The notes beneath the pieces were generated by a model. The model did no database searches. It was not told the origin of the DNA and was given only the letters and a program-made list of their open reading frames with translations. This document shows positions 26,341-34,644 of a DNA stretch of 64,000 nucleotides, piece by piece. Within the stretch, counting starts at the first letter, position 1; each line of letters begins with the position of its first letter. Both the position numbers and the translations under genes were made by a program. Source of the DNA: Methanosarcina sp. KYL-1 (GTDB taxonomy: Archaea; Halobacteriota; Methanosarcinia; Methanosarcinales; Methanosarcinaceae); contig NZ_VOUA01000007.1 of NCBI RefSeq assembly GCF_024372725.1, positions 91,863 through 155,862 of the forward strand, written 5' to 3'.

Positions 26341-28761
26341 ATGCCAAACTTCAAAAAATGTATTTTTGTTGAAGATTTGCTTGCAGTTACTTTTCTTTCA
26401 TGTCTGGGGGTTGTCTTCGTACTTGTCCCTCCATTCAATGAAACTTTTCTCCGGATCCCAATAGCTCTGTCTCTCTTCTTTTTCGTTCCTGGCTATACTT
26501 TTATAGCTGCACTCTTTCCGGGGAACAAAGAAATTAGCGGCATTGAACGTTTTACATTAAGTGTAGGTTTCAGTCTTGTACTCACGGTTTTTGACGGCTT
26601 TTTAATAAGCCTGCTGCCCTGGCGCTACAGGCCTGCCCCAATCGTTGTGTCAATCCTGGGGATGACAGTGTTTTTTTGCATAATCGCATTTTTTACAAGG
26701 AAGCACCTTGACGAAAGTGAGCAGTTCTCATTCTCTGTTAAAGAATTCATACGATCCATTCAGTCAGATGATCTTGCTGAAACTGATGAGACCGATGAGG
26801 CAGTAGAAGTATCATCGGATTCAACTGAAACCAGGCGTTTCCACAGGTCCAGAAGCAAGGTCAAAGCAAAAGGTTTAAAACACAAACCCGGTCCAAAGGT
26901 CGGTCAGATACCTCTCCCTCCCGAAATTGAAAAAGCTCTCGTAATTGCCCTGGTCGGTTCGATAATAATCGCAAGCGGGATGCTTGCATATGCTAAAATT
27001 ACCCGGGAAAAGGAAACCTTTTCGATGTTGTATCTCCTGGGACCGGATGGAAAAGCTGAAGGCTATCCTTCAGAGAGTTTCATTAATATCCCTATTACGG
27101 TTACTGTGGGAATAGATAACCACGAACTTCAGGACGTAAACTACATCTTGCAGATGAAAATAGATGGGGGGGTAATTGAAGAACTGAATATCCCCCTTAA
27201 AGAGGGGGGAAGCTGGCAGAAGGACCTGACATATACCCGCTATGAGTTGAAGAACAGTCGGTCAAAGCTTGAGTTTGCGCTTTTTAAAGATGAAATCTCA
27301 TACTTCCCCTACAGGACTGTCCACCTCTACATACAGAACAACAACTCCTTCACTCATCTTGGTGATGATTATGGAGATATTTCTAAGCTTCCGAAAATTA
27401 AAAACGGAGACATGGATTTTGCTTCTGGATGGGCTTTTACCTCAAACACCGAAAATATAACCGGTTCTTATGTGAATGATTCCGGTTTGAATTCCTCTGC
27501 TGCGTACCGCATGGTAAACTCATACGAGGGTCTTCTCCCAATGTATACGGTAGAGTACGGCGAACTTTCCCAGAGACTTGAGTGTGAGGAAGAAACCCTT
27601 GCCGTAATCTCAGCTTCTGTCAAAGATAACTTCAGCTCCAAATCCCAGGCACAGGGTGATTCTCAGTTCAAGCAGATTGCTGTAGACGGGAAAGTTTTCT
27701 GGGAAGACAGTGTCTCTGGAGATGAAGGCTGGCAGCGCATTGAAGTTCCGGTTTCCCTTAAGGCAGGCAAGAACAACCTTACTCTGCGTTTATTGCAAAG
27801 AGGAAGTTCCGAACTTGTCCCCCTAGAAGTGCTCTGGGACAACATTTCTCTCAAGCCCATCAGGGAACTCTCCCCGTACCTGGAAGAAGGTTCTCTCGTC
27901 GAAAACATCCCTCCGGTTTCAAAGGTGCTTGAACTTCAGCCTTACTCCAGCAAAGAAAGCTTCACGGTCCGGTGGAACGGGACGGACGAAGGTTCCGGGA
28001 TAGCTTACTATTCTATCTCCTATAGTGTTGATGGGACCACCTGGAAACCCTGGATTGAAAAAACCAACCTGACTTCTTCCATATTCTCGGGAGTAAACAA
28101 CAGGACATACTATTTCCGTTCAAAAGCCGTTGACAAGGCCGGCAACGTGGAACCCGAGCACGAGACTCCGGACACAATGACTGCAGTTTACACTGAGCTC
28201 CCAAAAATAGAGCTCGATATTACTCCAAATCCCTGCAAGGGAAGTGCATGGTTCACAGTAACATCTTCCGTGTCTCTTGAAGACCAGTTCTGTCTGGTTG
28301 GGCTGGAAAATATGGACCCTGAAGTTGTTAAGATGACTTCTTCGGACGGGCTTATCTGGAGGGGCAGTTATGTAGCAAGACATAACGGCATCTATTACGT
28401 AGAAGCAGTATGCACGGATGTTTTTGGCACGACAACCTCAACTTTTGATGAGTTGCTTGTTGAGAATTCCCTTGCTAACTTTGAGATAGAGGTCAACCCC
28501 GAGATTATTGACAGGGGAACAATTGAGATTAAGGTTACTCCCTCAACAGCCTTAAAGAGGCAGCCTTATGTCTCCATATCAGCCAATGAAGATATCGATG
28601 TCACTTATCTCACTTATTCCGAGGATGGGGAGTACATCTACACAGCTAAAATCACCCGGGCTATAGATGAAGGAACGCACAAAGTCTCAGTAACCGGATA
28701 TACTTTGGATTCTGAAAAATTGGAAGGTTCAAGCTCATTTGTAGTCGAACACGCTGATTGA
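26341..28761 (+). CDS. DUF1616 membrane protein with C-terminal Ig-like region
   Basis: The protein has 806 residues. Residues 1-120 hold four hydrophobic helices with FFFVPGYTFIAALFP and GIERFTLSVGFSL, the hallmark of DUF1616. A charged segment (about 130-195) and another helix near 200-222 follow. The stretch from ITREKETFSMLYLLGPDGKA to about 330 matches the usual DUF1616 extracellular end. Beyond that is a long secreted part with a carbohydrate-binding-like module (about 355-510), a fibronectin/Ig-like repeat (GSGIAYYSISYSVDG, YFRSKAVDKAGNVEPE) and two further beta modules. DUF1616 often lies next to archaeosortase or S-layer glycosylation genes; its biochemical role is unknown. The long extension is notable. 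Confidence 0.85.
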   Translation: MPNFKKCIFVEDLLAVTFLSCLGVVFVLVPPFNETFLRIPIALSLFFFVPGYTFIAALFPGNKEISGIERFTLSVGFSLVLTVFDGFLISLLPWRYRPAPIVVSILGMTVFFCIIAFFTRKHLDESEQFSFSVKEFIRSIQSDDLAETDETDEAVEVSSDSTETRRFHRSRSKVKAKGLKHKPGPKVGQIPLPPEIEKALVIALVGSIIIASGMLAYAKITREKETFSMLYLLGPDGKAEGYPSESFINIPITVTVGIDNHELQDVNYILQMKIDGGVIEELNIPLKEGGSWQKDLTYTRYELKNSRSKLEFALFKDEISYFPYRTVHLYIQNNNSFTHLGDDYGDISKLPKIKNGDMDFASGWAFTSNTENITGSYVNDSGLNSSAAYRMVNSYEGLLPMYTVEYGELSQRLECEEETLAVISASVKDNFSSKSQAQGDSQFKQIAVDGKVFWEDSVSGDEGWQRIEVPVSLKAGKNNLTLRLLQRGSSELVPLEVLWDNISLKPIRELSPYLEEGSLVENIPPVSKVLELQPYSSKESFTVRWNGTDEGSGIAYYSISYSVDGTTWKPWIEKTNLTSSIFSGVNNRTYYFRSKAVDKAGNVEPEHETPDTMTAVYTELPKIELDITPNPCKGSAWFTVTSSVSLEDQFCLVGLENMDPEVVKMTSSDGLIWRGSYVARHNGIYYVEAVCTDVFGTTTSTFDELLVENSLANFEIEVNPEIIDRGTIEIKVTPSTALKRQPYVSISANEDIDVTYLTYSEDGEYIYTAKITRAIDEGTHKVSVTGYTLDSEKLEGSSSFVVEHAD

Positions 28762-29450
28762 ATAGGGTTTTAGTCAGATTTTATTAATACTCATCTAAGA
28801 TTAAAATTATTCATGTTTCTTTCTGTTTTATGCATTTCATTTTTAACGCAGGTTCTGGGTAATAATTGGAGCATTTCCCTTTTTAAAGTTTCATTATATA
28901 ATCTTTATTGTTTTTCCCAAATTTTGTAATACGTTATTGCTCATGAACTGTATATTCACATCTTCTACTTCCTTCTTACAAATTTTGAAGTAACAACGTA
29001 AAGAATGGGTGTTAATATCCTATATATTTATTTAATTATTTTTTTATTGTGTGTTCGTAGCATTTCGTTTTTTACAAACAGTTTCAAATCTTTATTTTTA
29101 TATTTTTTTTGAACAACCTTTTATACTTTTGTACAGTACATTCTTAATTGTAAATTAATGGATGAATATTTCTTCACAATATTATTTGTGAAGTATGTCC
29201 CTCCAAATGGCACAAAAACGCATGAATATTTTTGGTGTCATATAACAAATTTAGATGTGTGGAACTTAGACCTATTCCCTTAGAATCTGATCGTGGGGGC
29301 CAGTTACTGAAAGTTCATTTACAAAAATGACTCTCAAATTTACTAAAACGATAAAATGTTCCTTTAGAGTTAGAGATTTGATCAATAACTCCCCCGCTGC
29401 CAAAATATTGGAGTAGTAAAAAATCATTCGCTGAAAAGGGGTTGTTAAAT
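28762..29450. other. Intergenic, A+T-rich, one small hairpin
   Basis: No gene was found in these 690 bases. A perfect 8-bp stem occurs at 29172-29193 (CTTCACAA, six-base loop, TTGTGAAG). TTTTATACTTTTG near 29120 could be a promoter element for the PEF-CTERM gene, which would give a long leader. A 68-codon minus-strand frame here looks spurious. Confidence 0.45.
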
Positions 29451-30029
29451 ATGAAGAAGTCAATATTGTTACTGGCAAGTGCTTTGCTCATGCTGTCTCT
29501 TGCCGGGTCTGCAACGGCTAGCCCGTCTTTTATGTATACGAATCCGGGTGATATCTACTTTAGTCCTTCATCAATAGGATATGCGGCAGTCGTAGTTTGG
29601 GACATTAACTGGGATGATGCCCAACCTAATCCTGGACATCATAATAGGATTGCCTCATTGGAACCTGAAGTTGACAATCTAGAAGCGCGGCTAATTATCA
29701 AAACAAGTTCTGGCGATTTCGTCACCAACTGGGCAACCAAAGGCAATCCAGTAAGTGTAGTTTATAATACCGAATATAATAATTACGTAGATAAAGGTGT
29801 TTCTGGATTTAGTTCAGAGGACGAAGTTTCATATAGATTAGAAGTACAAGGATCCGCAACAGGTCAGATTATATTACGCGATAAGTTTGAAACTGACGGT
29901 AATGAGGGGAGTGATTCCGCATGGGCGAGTCCTAGGGCTCAAGTCCCTGAATTCCCGACCGTTGCCCTCCCTGTAGCCGCAATCCTCGGACTTGTCTTCA
30001 TCTTCGGGCGCAAGAAAGAAGGGTTATAA
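29451..30029 (+). CDS. PEF-CTERM surface protein
   Basis: The protein has 192 residues from the ATG at 29451, with AAGGGG nine bases upstream; a TTG three codons earlier is less likely. A signal peptide (MKKSILLLASALLMLSLAG) is followed by a beta-rich body of about 140 residues of unknown fold, with many Asp, Asn and Ser. The C-terminus is a classic sorting signal: VPEFPTVALP, a hydrophobic helix, then GRKKEGL. The PEF motif is recognised by archaeosortase C, and the enzyme is encoded about 5 kb upstream. The protein should be exported, cut at the motif and attached to a surface lipid or glycan. Confidence 0.9.
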   Translation: MKKSILLLASALLMLSLAGSATASPSFMYTNPGDIYFSPSSIGYAAVVVWDINWDDAQPNPGHHNRIASLEPEVDNLEARLIIKTSSGDFVTNWATKGNPVSVVYNTEYNNYVDKGVSGFSSEDEVSYRLEVQGSATGQIILRDKFETDGNEGSDSAWASPRAQVPEFPTVALPVAAILGLVFIFGRKKEGL

Positions 30030-30177
30030 GCTCATAACTTCTAATCCCTCTTTTTAAATTTTTACTTTTTGTAATTGATGTTTTTATTTGCAAGTGGGGT
30101 TAGTGTGTTTTGAAAGTAAAACGGTATCATTGATTCCCGAAAAATTGCTGATTTGAAGAATGAAAGGTGGTATCCGG

Positions 30178-30324
30178 ATGGAATACATACGGAAAACTTG
30201 CCCGATCTGTGGGAGTGAATTTGTAGTCCTTAAAAGTGTGGAGGATAAGGCAGTTTACTGCACCCTCGCGTGTCTTTCGCTAGCCCGGGATAAGCTTGGG
30301 GAGCTCAGTTTTGCTGCCTGCTGA
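30178..30324 (+). CDS. Small zinc-finger protein (48 residues)
   Basis: The start is ATG at 30178, with AGGTGG seven bases upstream; an earlier in-frame ATG at 30160 lacks such a site. The product has KTCPICGSEF near its start and YCTLACLSLA further on, giving a C-x2-C and C-x3-C pair that probably binds one zinc ion. Another Cys precedes the stop. Treble-clef proteins of this size are common in archaea; nucleic-acid or protein contacts cannot be separated here. It lies 150 bases past the PEF-CTERM gene and appears monocistronic. Confidence 0.72.
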   Translation: MEYIRKTCPICGSEFVVLKSVEDKAVYCTLACLSLARDKLGELSFAAC

Positions 30325-30484
30325 TAACGTAATCTTTACAGTTATCGGGTTAATACAGTGGTTTTTTCTTATGGTGTCCGGGGATTAAATTTTTCTCAAG
30401 GGCACAATTTTATCTTTTTTTATGGATTACTTTTTCATGGGTTAATATTATTTTTTTATTGTATTTCTTATTTTTTGAACACAG

Positions 30485-30493
30485 TTTTTATAA
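30485..30493 (+). promoter_or_regulatory. TATA box for the unknown four-gene cluster
   Basis: TTTTTATAAA stands about 65 bases before the ATG at 30551, with a purine-rich stretch after it. A start near 30515 would give a short leader containing the ribosome binding site AGGGGA. Confidence 0.5.
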
Positions 30494-30550
30494 ACAAGAA
30501 CGTACTATTTTTAGTATCCTTTTAAATTAATTAAAAAGGGGAATATTATA

Positions 30551-31168
30551 ATGGTAAGTGTCGGTCAGGAATTGCTGAACGTTCCCTTCGGGGATATGAT
30601 CAAGGAAATGGCCCTTGCGATTGCGGAAGGGCAGATGGCGCTCGACATGAACTCGGTCCAGGTTGCACAGGCCCTTGCGGCTACCGAACTGGCTCCCGGG
30701 AGTGTTGTGATGTATATCGAGGAAACCGTGGACGAAGACGGGAACGTCACGGCAAGCAGAGTGGTCACAAACGATGCCCCCATGTCGCTTCTGACCTACG
30801 GGCTCGAGCCGCGTTTCTATGAATTCACGGAGTCCATCATTGAGGTCAAGATGACAATTTCCATGATGAGGGAGACTTCTGCCGAAATGAATTACTCCCG
30901 GGAATTCAAGTTCACAAACACCTCAAAGGTCACAGGCAGCATGGAGTCCGGCGGGCTTTCAAAAATCCTCTTCGGAAAGGCAAAGGTAACTGCCGAAAAC
31001 ACAAACACCGTTGCTTACACCTCCACTTTTAATGCAAAGTACAGCTCCAAGTACACCTTCAAAGAGGAAGGGACAAGCCTGCTCAGGACAACCCTCAAGC
31101 CGGTCCCTGCACCTGAAAGGTCCATCCCGAAGATAACCGTTAAGGCCCCGTCGGGCGGGTCAAGCTGA
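30551..31168 (+). CDS. Unknown protein, first of a four-gene cluster (DUF2589-like?)
   Basis: This 205-residue protein has no signal peptide and no membrane helix. An amphipathic N-terminal helix (LLNVPFGDMIKEMALAIAEG, then QMALDMNSVQVAQAL) is followed by a beta-rich body containing EPRFYEFTESIIEVKMTISM. The next protein in the cluster repeats this layout (LLGEVGRSVAETQRTLD, then EVDLELKMSLTM), so the two appear distantly paralogous. The pattern is reminiscent of DUF2589, a family of unknown function; I could not verify this. The region around residues 155-190 is Ser/Thr/Lys-rich. The ribosome binding site GGGGA is clear. It is likely a cytoplasmic assembly or scaffold protein, by inference only. 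Confidence 0.75.
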   Translation: MVSVGQELLNVPFGDMIKEMALAIAEGQMALDMNSVQVAQALAATELAPGSVVMYIEETVDEDGNVTASRVVTNDAPMSLLTYGLEPRFYEFTESIIEVKMTISMMRETSAEMNYSREFKFTNTSKVTGSMESGGLSKILFGKAKVTAENTNTVAYTSTFNAKYSSKYTFKEEGTSLLRTTLKPVPAPERSIPKITVKAPSGGSS

Positions 31169-31192
31169 GCCTTCCGGGCAAAAAGCTCCTTA

Positions 31193-31236
31193 CTGCCGGC
31201 AGGCCACTCAATTTTTGAAGGGTGAAGTGCCGGCAG
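31193..31236. promoter_or_regulatory. Intercistronic hairpin
   Basis: Perfect 9-base arms, CTGCCGGCA (31193-31201) and TGCCGGCAG (31228-31236), enclose a 26-base loop in the 150-base gap between the first two cluster genes. It could serve RNA processing or attenuate the downstream genes. Confidence 0.5.
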
Positions 31237-31321
31237 CTGCAGTACGGCCGTCTTAAGGCTCCCTGTGGGGTCCGGCTGTGCTGGTACATTTTTTCATAAC
31301 TCGTTTCAAGGAGTTGTTAAT

Positions 31322-31726
31322 GTGGTTAAAAATGGGGAAGAGATCGAGGAAGTACTGATCACCCCCCTCGCCAGGCTTCTGGGCGAAGTCGGGCGTTCCG
31401 TGGCCGAGACCCAGAGGACTCTTGACCGGAACTCCATCAAGACCCAGCTTGAGATTGAAGAAGACGAGGGCCTGAAAGACTACGACATTCAGGCAACCTG
31501 GTACCATATCCCGGAAGTTGACCTCGAGCTTAAGATGTCGCTTACTATGAAGCTGGAAGAGGAACGGGATTCCAAAAACCTGGTGAGGGGTTATAAGCCG
31601 GTGCTCAATGCCGCGCCCTTGAATGCCTCGTACAACTCCCTGTATAGTTACGACGTGCGGGGTTCGAGCAGCATTAAGGCAAAAATCGTATCCATTCCGG
31701 CGTCTTCAAAGCTCAGGGAGGAGTAA
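31322..31726 (+). CDS. Unknown protein, second of the four-gene cluster
   Basis: The protein has 134 residues from the GTG at 31322, chosen because AAGGAG lies eight bases upstream; the longer open frame from 31265 has no such site. The N-terminal helix (VLITPLARLLGEVGRSVAET) followed by a beta part with YHIPEVDLELKMSLTMKLEE parallels the first cluster protein. EPxxxxLELKxSLxM in place of EFTESIIEVKMTISM suggests a shared strand that may mediate pairing. No export signal is present. The next gene starts 21 bases after the stop, so it is co-transcribed. The function is not known. Confidence 0.78.
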   Translation: MVKNGEEIEEVLITPLARLLGEVGRSVAETQRTLDRNSIKTQLEIEEDEGLKDYDIQATWYHIPEVDLELKMSLTMKLEEERDSKNLVRGYKPVLNAAPLNASYNSLYSYDVRGSSSIKAKIVSIPASSKLREE

Positions 31727-31747
31727 AGCCCTTTCAGGAGGAGTGGA

Positions 31748-33475
31748 ATGATGAATTTAAGTGAACTCAGGAACAATCTGGAGGTATTCAGAAAGTCGGG
31801 GGCAATAAACAGCGCAAGTTATACCACCCTTGCAGCTTCCCTGAAAGATGCGGAAACAGAGCTTGAGTCGGTGCAAAAGGAAGCTTCCGTTAACAAAGAA
31901 CTTTCAAGCAAGCTGCTTGGGGAAAAGCTGACCCTTGAGCGGGAAAAGCTTGCCCTGTCAGTCCAGGTGGAAAAGCTTTCCAGGGAGAAGGCAGTGCTCG
32001 AGTCCCAGGTTTCTGTACTCCAGAGGACCAGGCCTGCCCTGTCGCCGGCAAATCTCGTGAGCACTTTTCGGGCTTCCCTGGAACAAATGGATAAAGGGCT
32101 CAAGACGGCACCTTCGGGGACAAATTACCAGGTCAGCAGTATGACCGTGAGCCTGAAGACCAACCTTGCCCTTGAGGGAGAAGAACTGAGGTTCCAGATG
32201 CCAAAGGCAGACGACATAATCCTTCCGGAAAACCTCAGCACGATAGAATTCTCCTTAAAGGCGGTCCCCCAAAAGCCGGACCTGACTTCATACGGGGAAG
32301 TCCCGGACCTGATCGGGCTCTTGCAGGAAACAGCCGAAGGCAAACTGCTGGAAGCAGGCTTCAAGGTAGGAGAAGTCCTGAAAAAGGAAAGCAGTGCCCC
32401 GCAGGGCACGGTCATAGCCCAGCTCCCCTCCGAAGGGTCACTGGCAGAACCCGGCGCAGTTGTGGACCTTGTAATTTCGGGAGCCTCTCCCGTGGAAGTC
32501 CCAAACCTTCTGGGGCTTGAGCTTGAAAGTGCAAAACAGGCCCTTGAAAAAACCAGGCTCCGGCTTGGCGGGGTCAGGGAACAGCCCTCGGAAGGAAAAG
32601 CTGGGGTAGTGCTTGCCCAGAGCCTCAGGGCAGGTTCGAAGGTAGACGCAGACTCAAGCCTGGTCCTTGTGGTTTCAAGTGATGTCCTTTCCGTCCCAAA
32701 CCTGCTCGGGCTTGAGCTCGAAAGCGCCAAACAGGTCCTAGAAAAGTCCCTGCTCCAGTTAGGCGGCGTCAGGGAGCAGCCCTCGGAAGGAAAAGCCGGG
32801 GTAGTGCTTGCCCAGAGCCTCAAGCCCGGGACGGAAGCAAAAGTAAATTCAAGGATAATGCTTGTGGTTTCCACTGAAATTAAAAAAGAGACTCCTGAGA
32901 TCATCGTCTCTGAAAAGCCGAAGAGGACTTTTCCTGAAACCATTGTAAAACCGGCATCCGGAACTGTCGTAAAGCCTGTTGCGGAAACTACTGTAAAGCC
33001 TGTTGCAGAGACTACTGTAAAGCCTGTTGCAGAGACTACTGTAAAGCCTGTTGCGGAAACTACTGTAAAACCTTCGACTGAGGAGCCCTCCAGGGTTTCG
33101 ACAGAGCCTGCATTCAAGGCCCCTGTTGAGACTCCTGCTAAAGTTTCGACTGAAATTCCTGCTAGGGTTTCAGCTGATACTTTGCCAAAAAGGGTGGTTT
33201 CCGAACCTTCAAAGCCGGAAGTAAGGACTATTCCCAACGTTGTTTCCCAGCCTCTTGAAAAAGCGGTTTCCCTTCTCGGAGGCGAAGGGCTGAAAGTAGG
33301 AAAGGTCTCTGAACTCTTAGCCCGGTCTCCTGCAGGAACAGTTATCAGCCAGAGTCCCAGGGCCGGTTCCATAGCCAACCCGCTTATCCCTGTGGACCTT
33401 GTGGTTTCCAAAGGGATGCCGGCAATTAACCTGGACAGGAGCAGCATCTCTGGCATTTCCAGTCTGAGGCGTTGA
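31748..33475 (+). CDS. Coiled-coil protein with four PASTA domains
   Basis: The protein has 575 residues. Residues about 30-95 are a coiled coil (ELESVQKEASVNKELSSKLL and on). About 125-175 is a beta part with ENLSTIEFSLKAVP, echoing the strand of the two preceding proteins. PASTA domains follow at about 182-245, 249-311 and 313-375 and again at about 491-556, each with the VPxLxGL, xAxxxL and VxxQxPxxG pattern. The second and third are nearly identical. Between the third and fourth lies a Pro/Val/Lys/Thr linker with four VAETTVKP units. There is no signal peptide, membrane helix or kinase domain. PASTA usually binds murein in bacteria, which Methanosarcina lacks, so another ligand is implied. 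Confidence 0.85.
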   Translation: MMNLSELRNNLEVFRKSGAINSASYTTLAASLKDAETELESVQKEASVNKELSSKLLGEKLTLEREKLALSVQVEKLSREKAVLESQVSVLQRTRPALSPANLVSTFRASLEQMDKGLKTAPSGTNYQVSSMTVSLKTNLALEGEELRFQMPKADDIILPENLSTIEFSLKAVPQKPDLTSYGEVPDLIGLLQETAEGKLLEAGFKVGEVLKKESSAPQGTVIAQLPSEGSLAEPGAVVDLVISGASPVEVPNLLGLELESAKQALEKTRLRLGGVREQPSEGKAGVVLAQSLRAGSKVDADSSLVLVVSSDVLSVPNLLGLELESAKQVLEKSLLQLGGVREQPSEGKAGVVLAQSLKPGTEAKVNSRIMLVVSTEIKKETPEIIVSEKPKRTFPETIVKPASGTVVKPVAETTVKPVAETTVKPVAETTVKPVAETTVKPSTEEPSRVSTEPAFKAPVETPAKVSTEIPARVSADTLPKRVVSEPSKPEVRTIPNVVSQPLEKAVSLLGGEGLKVGKVSELLARSPAGTVISQSPRAGSIANPLIPVDLVVSKGMPAINLDRSSISGISSLRR

Positions 33476-33504
33476 TCCTAAAATCTACCCTGAAGGTTTT
33501 TTCC

Positions 33505-33768
33505 ATGGTTCTGGAAACGCATCTGATAAAGATTTCCCCGGACGCCTCCCTCCCCCAGATTCAGGAAGTTCTCAAAACTGTCCTTATGGTGGGTGGAAGG
33601 ATCGAAATGGCATCCGGGAAGACCATCATAGCGAGCTTCGACAATGCATATTCCGATCTTGTCAAGAAAAAGAAAGGTGTAGAGCTTGTTGGTGCGGTGA
33701 ACTTCAGGGGACGAAAGATTCAGAAAGTCGTAAAAAAGGTTTCCAGAAAGGAAGGATCGAATTCTTAA
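33505..33768 (+). CDS. Small basic protein, last of the four-gene cluster
   Basis: The protein has 87 residues from the ATG at 33505, with GAAGG about nine bases upstream; an in-frame TTG at 33472 would overlap the PASTA gene by four bases. The sequence reads like a small alpha/beta domain: ETHLIKISPDASLPQIQEVL, then GGRIEMASGKTIIASF and GVELVGAVNF, ending in a Lys/Arg tail. The layout recalls compact ferredoxin-like or I9-inhibitor folds, but no family can be named. Its 29-base spacing from the PASTA gene and the terminator hairpin just after it place it at the end of this operon. Confidence 0.72.
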   Translation: MVLETHLIKISPDASLPQIQEVLKTVLMVGGRIEMASGKTIIASFDNAYSDLVKKKKGVELVGAVNFRGRKIQKVVKKVSRKEGSNS

Positions 33769-33773
33769 TTAAT

Positions 33774-33796
33774 AGGGGAATTTTTCTAATTCTCCT
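33774..33796 (+). terminator. Terminator after the four-gene cluster
   Basis: The stem AGGGGAATT / AATTCTCCT (one G-T pair, five-base loop) is followed by TCTTTTTTATG. It begins six bases after the last stop codon of the cluster. Confidence 0.65.
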
Positions 33797-34158
33797 TCTT
33801 TTTTATGCTTCCTAACTTATCTACCCTTTCTACCCTTTCTATCCTTTTATATCCCTATTGACTTCCTAAAGGTACTTTCTGTATGAGGTTAAAATTACTT
33901 GTTATGTGTTTTCATCCTGATGTAGTATTAATATCGCGGGAAAATTCCGTTGATCCCTGGTTAATCGGTTGACGTTGTCCGGAATATCCGAAAATGGCGG
34001 TTTTCCCCCTTTTCTCCCTGCGGCTGTAGTTTGCCTGCCATTCAGGAAATATAAAACAATGATTTAACTTATACGACCTAACTCCGGTGGTAAATTATCT
34101 GGAGCATGATCGAAAATACGATGGAGACGTGTTTCGGGATGTATAATGTTGGGTCCGC
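33797..34158. other. Intergenic, no gene seen
   Basis: This is the first part of the 1.5-kb gap between the PASTA cluster and the ribosomal operon. A short CTACCCTTT repeat occurs twice near 33820. There are no supported frames. Confidence 0.45.
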
Positions 34159-34276
34159 ATCTCTGAATATTGTATTATGATCGGTGTATCTCTGAATATT
34201 GTATTATGATCGGTGTATCCCGGAGTATTATATTATGGTCGAATATTATGGTCGAATATTATGGTCGAATATTATG
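34159..34276. repeat. Two adjacent tandem repeats
   Basis: A 29-base unit beginning ATCTCTGAATATTG occurs twice in exact tandem (34159-34187 and 34188-34216), with a decayed third copy after it. A 13-base unit GTCGAATATTATG then occurs three times (34238-34276). A small palindrome ATGACC...GGTCAT follows near 34280. Units are too short and too varied for CRISPR. Confidence 0.8.
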
Positions 34277-34611
34277 GCATGACCAATATTATGGTCATGT
34301 CGGGCTCTTTTCGAGCGTATTCTGACCAATTATTTTTTGTACTATTGGAGGCTGCCTGTATAGCACTGGGGCCCGTCGTTTGGTGAAACAAAATTGGGGT
34401 GACCTGGACTGAACCGGGTATTGAGCACCTGGCCTCGCGTTAGGCTATACTGGACTGTGGGTAAATTAAACTGAATTGCTGGTTGGGCTATATTGGACTA
34501 TATATCAATATTGCATTCTTTGCGTCCCGGCCTTCTTGATTAAAATTACTTACATTTATCCCAATTGTTGCTGATTATTCTTCCTTATCTTCCCTTTTTT
34601 TCTGCAAAGGG

Positions 34612-34619
34612 TTTATATA
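34612..34619 (+). promoter_or_regulatory. TATA box of the ribosomal protein operon
   Basis: AAAGGGTTTATATATTAG combines a BRE-like purine stretch with a strong TATA box, typical of highly expressed archaeal genes. Transcription would begin near 34640, roughly 610 bases before rpl3. Confidence 0.7.
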
Positions 34620-34644
34620 TTAGATGTGCTATCTAAAGGCAAAG

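Noticed and set aside
29272..29478. A 68-codon minus-strand frame overlapping the PEF-CTERM start
   Set aside because: It overlaps a well-supported signal peptide on the other strand and has no features of its own.
32950..33080. 24-base repeats as a CRISPR-like array
   Set aside because: They are in-frame codons of the PASTA protein linker.
32125..33456. A 443-codon minus-strand frame opposite the PASTA gene
   Set aside because: It mirrors the repeats of the PASTA protein (runs of TTVVSATGF-like units) and has no ribosome binding site.
34159..34276. Possible CRISPR array
   Set aside because: Repeats are directly adjacent without spacers and the unit lengths differ (29 and 13). No cas genes are near.
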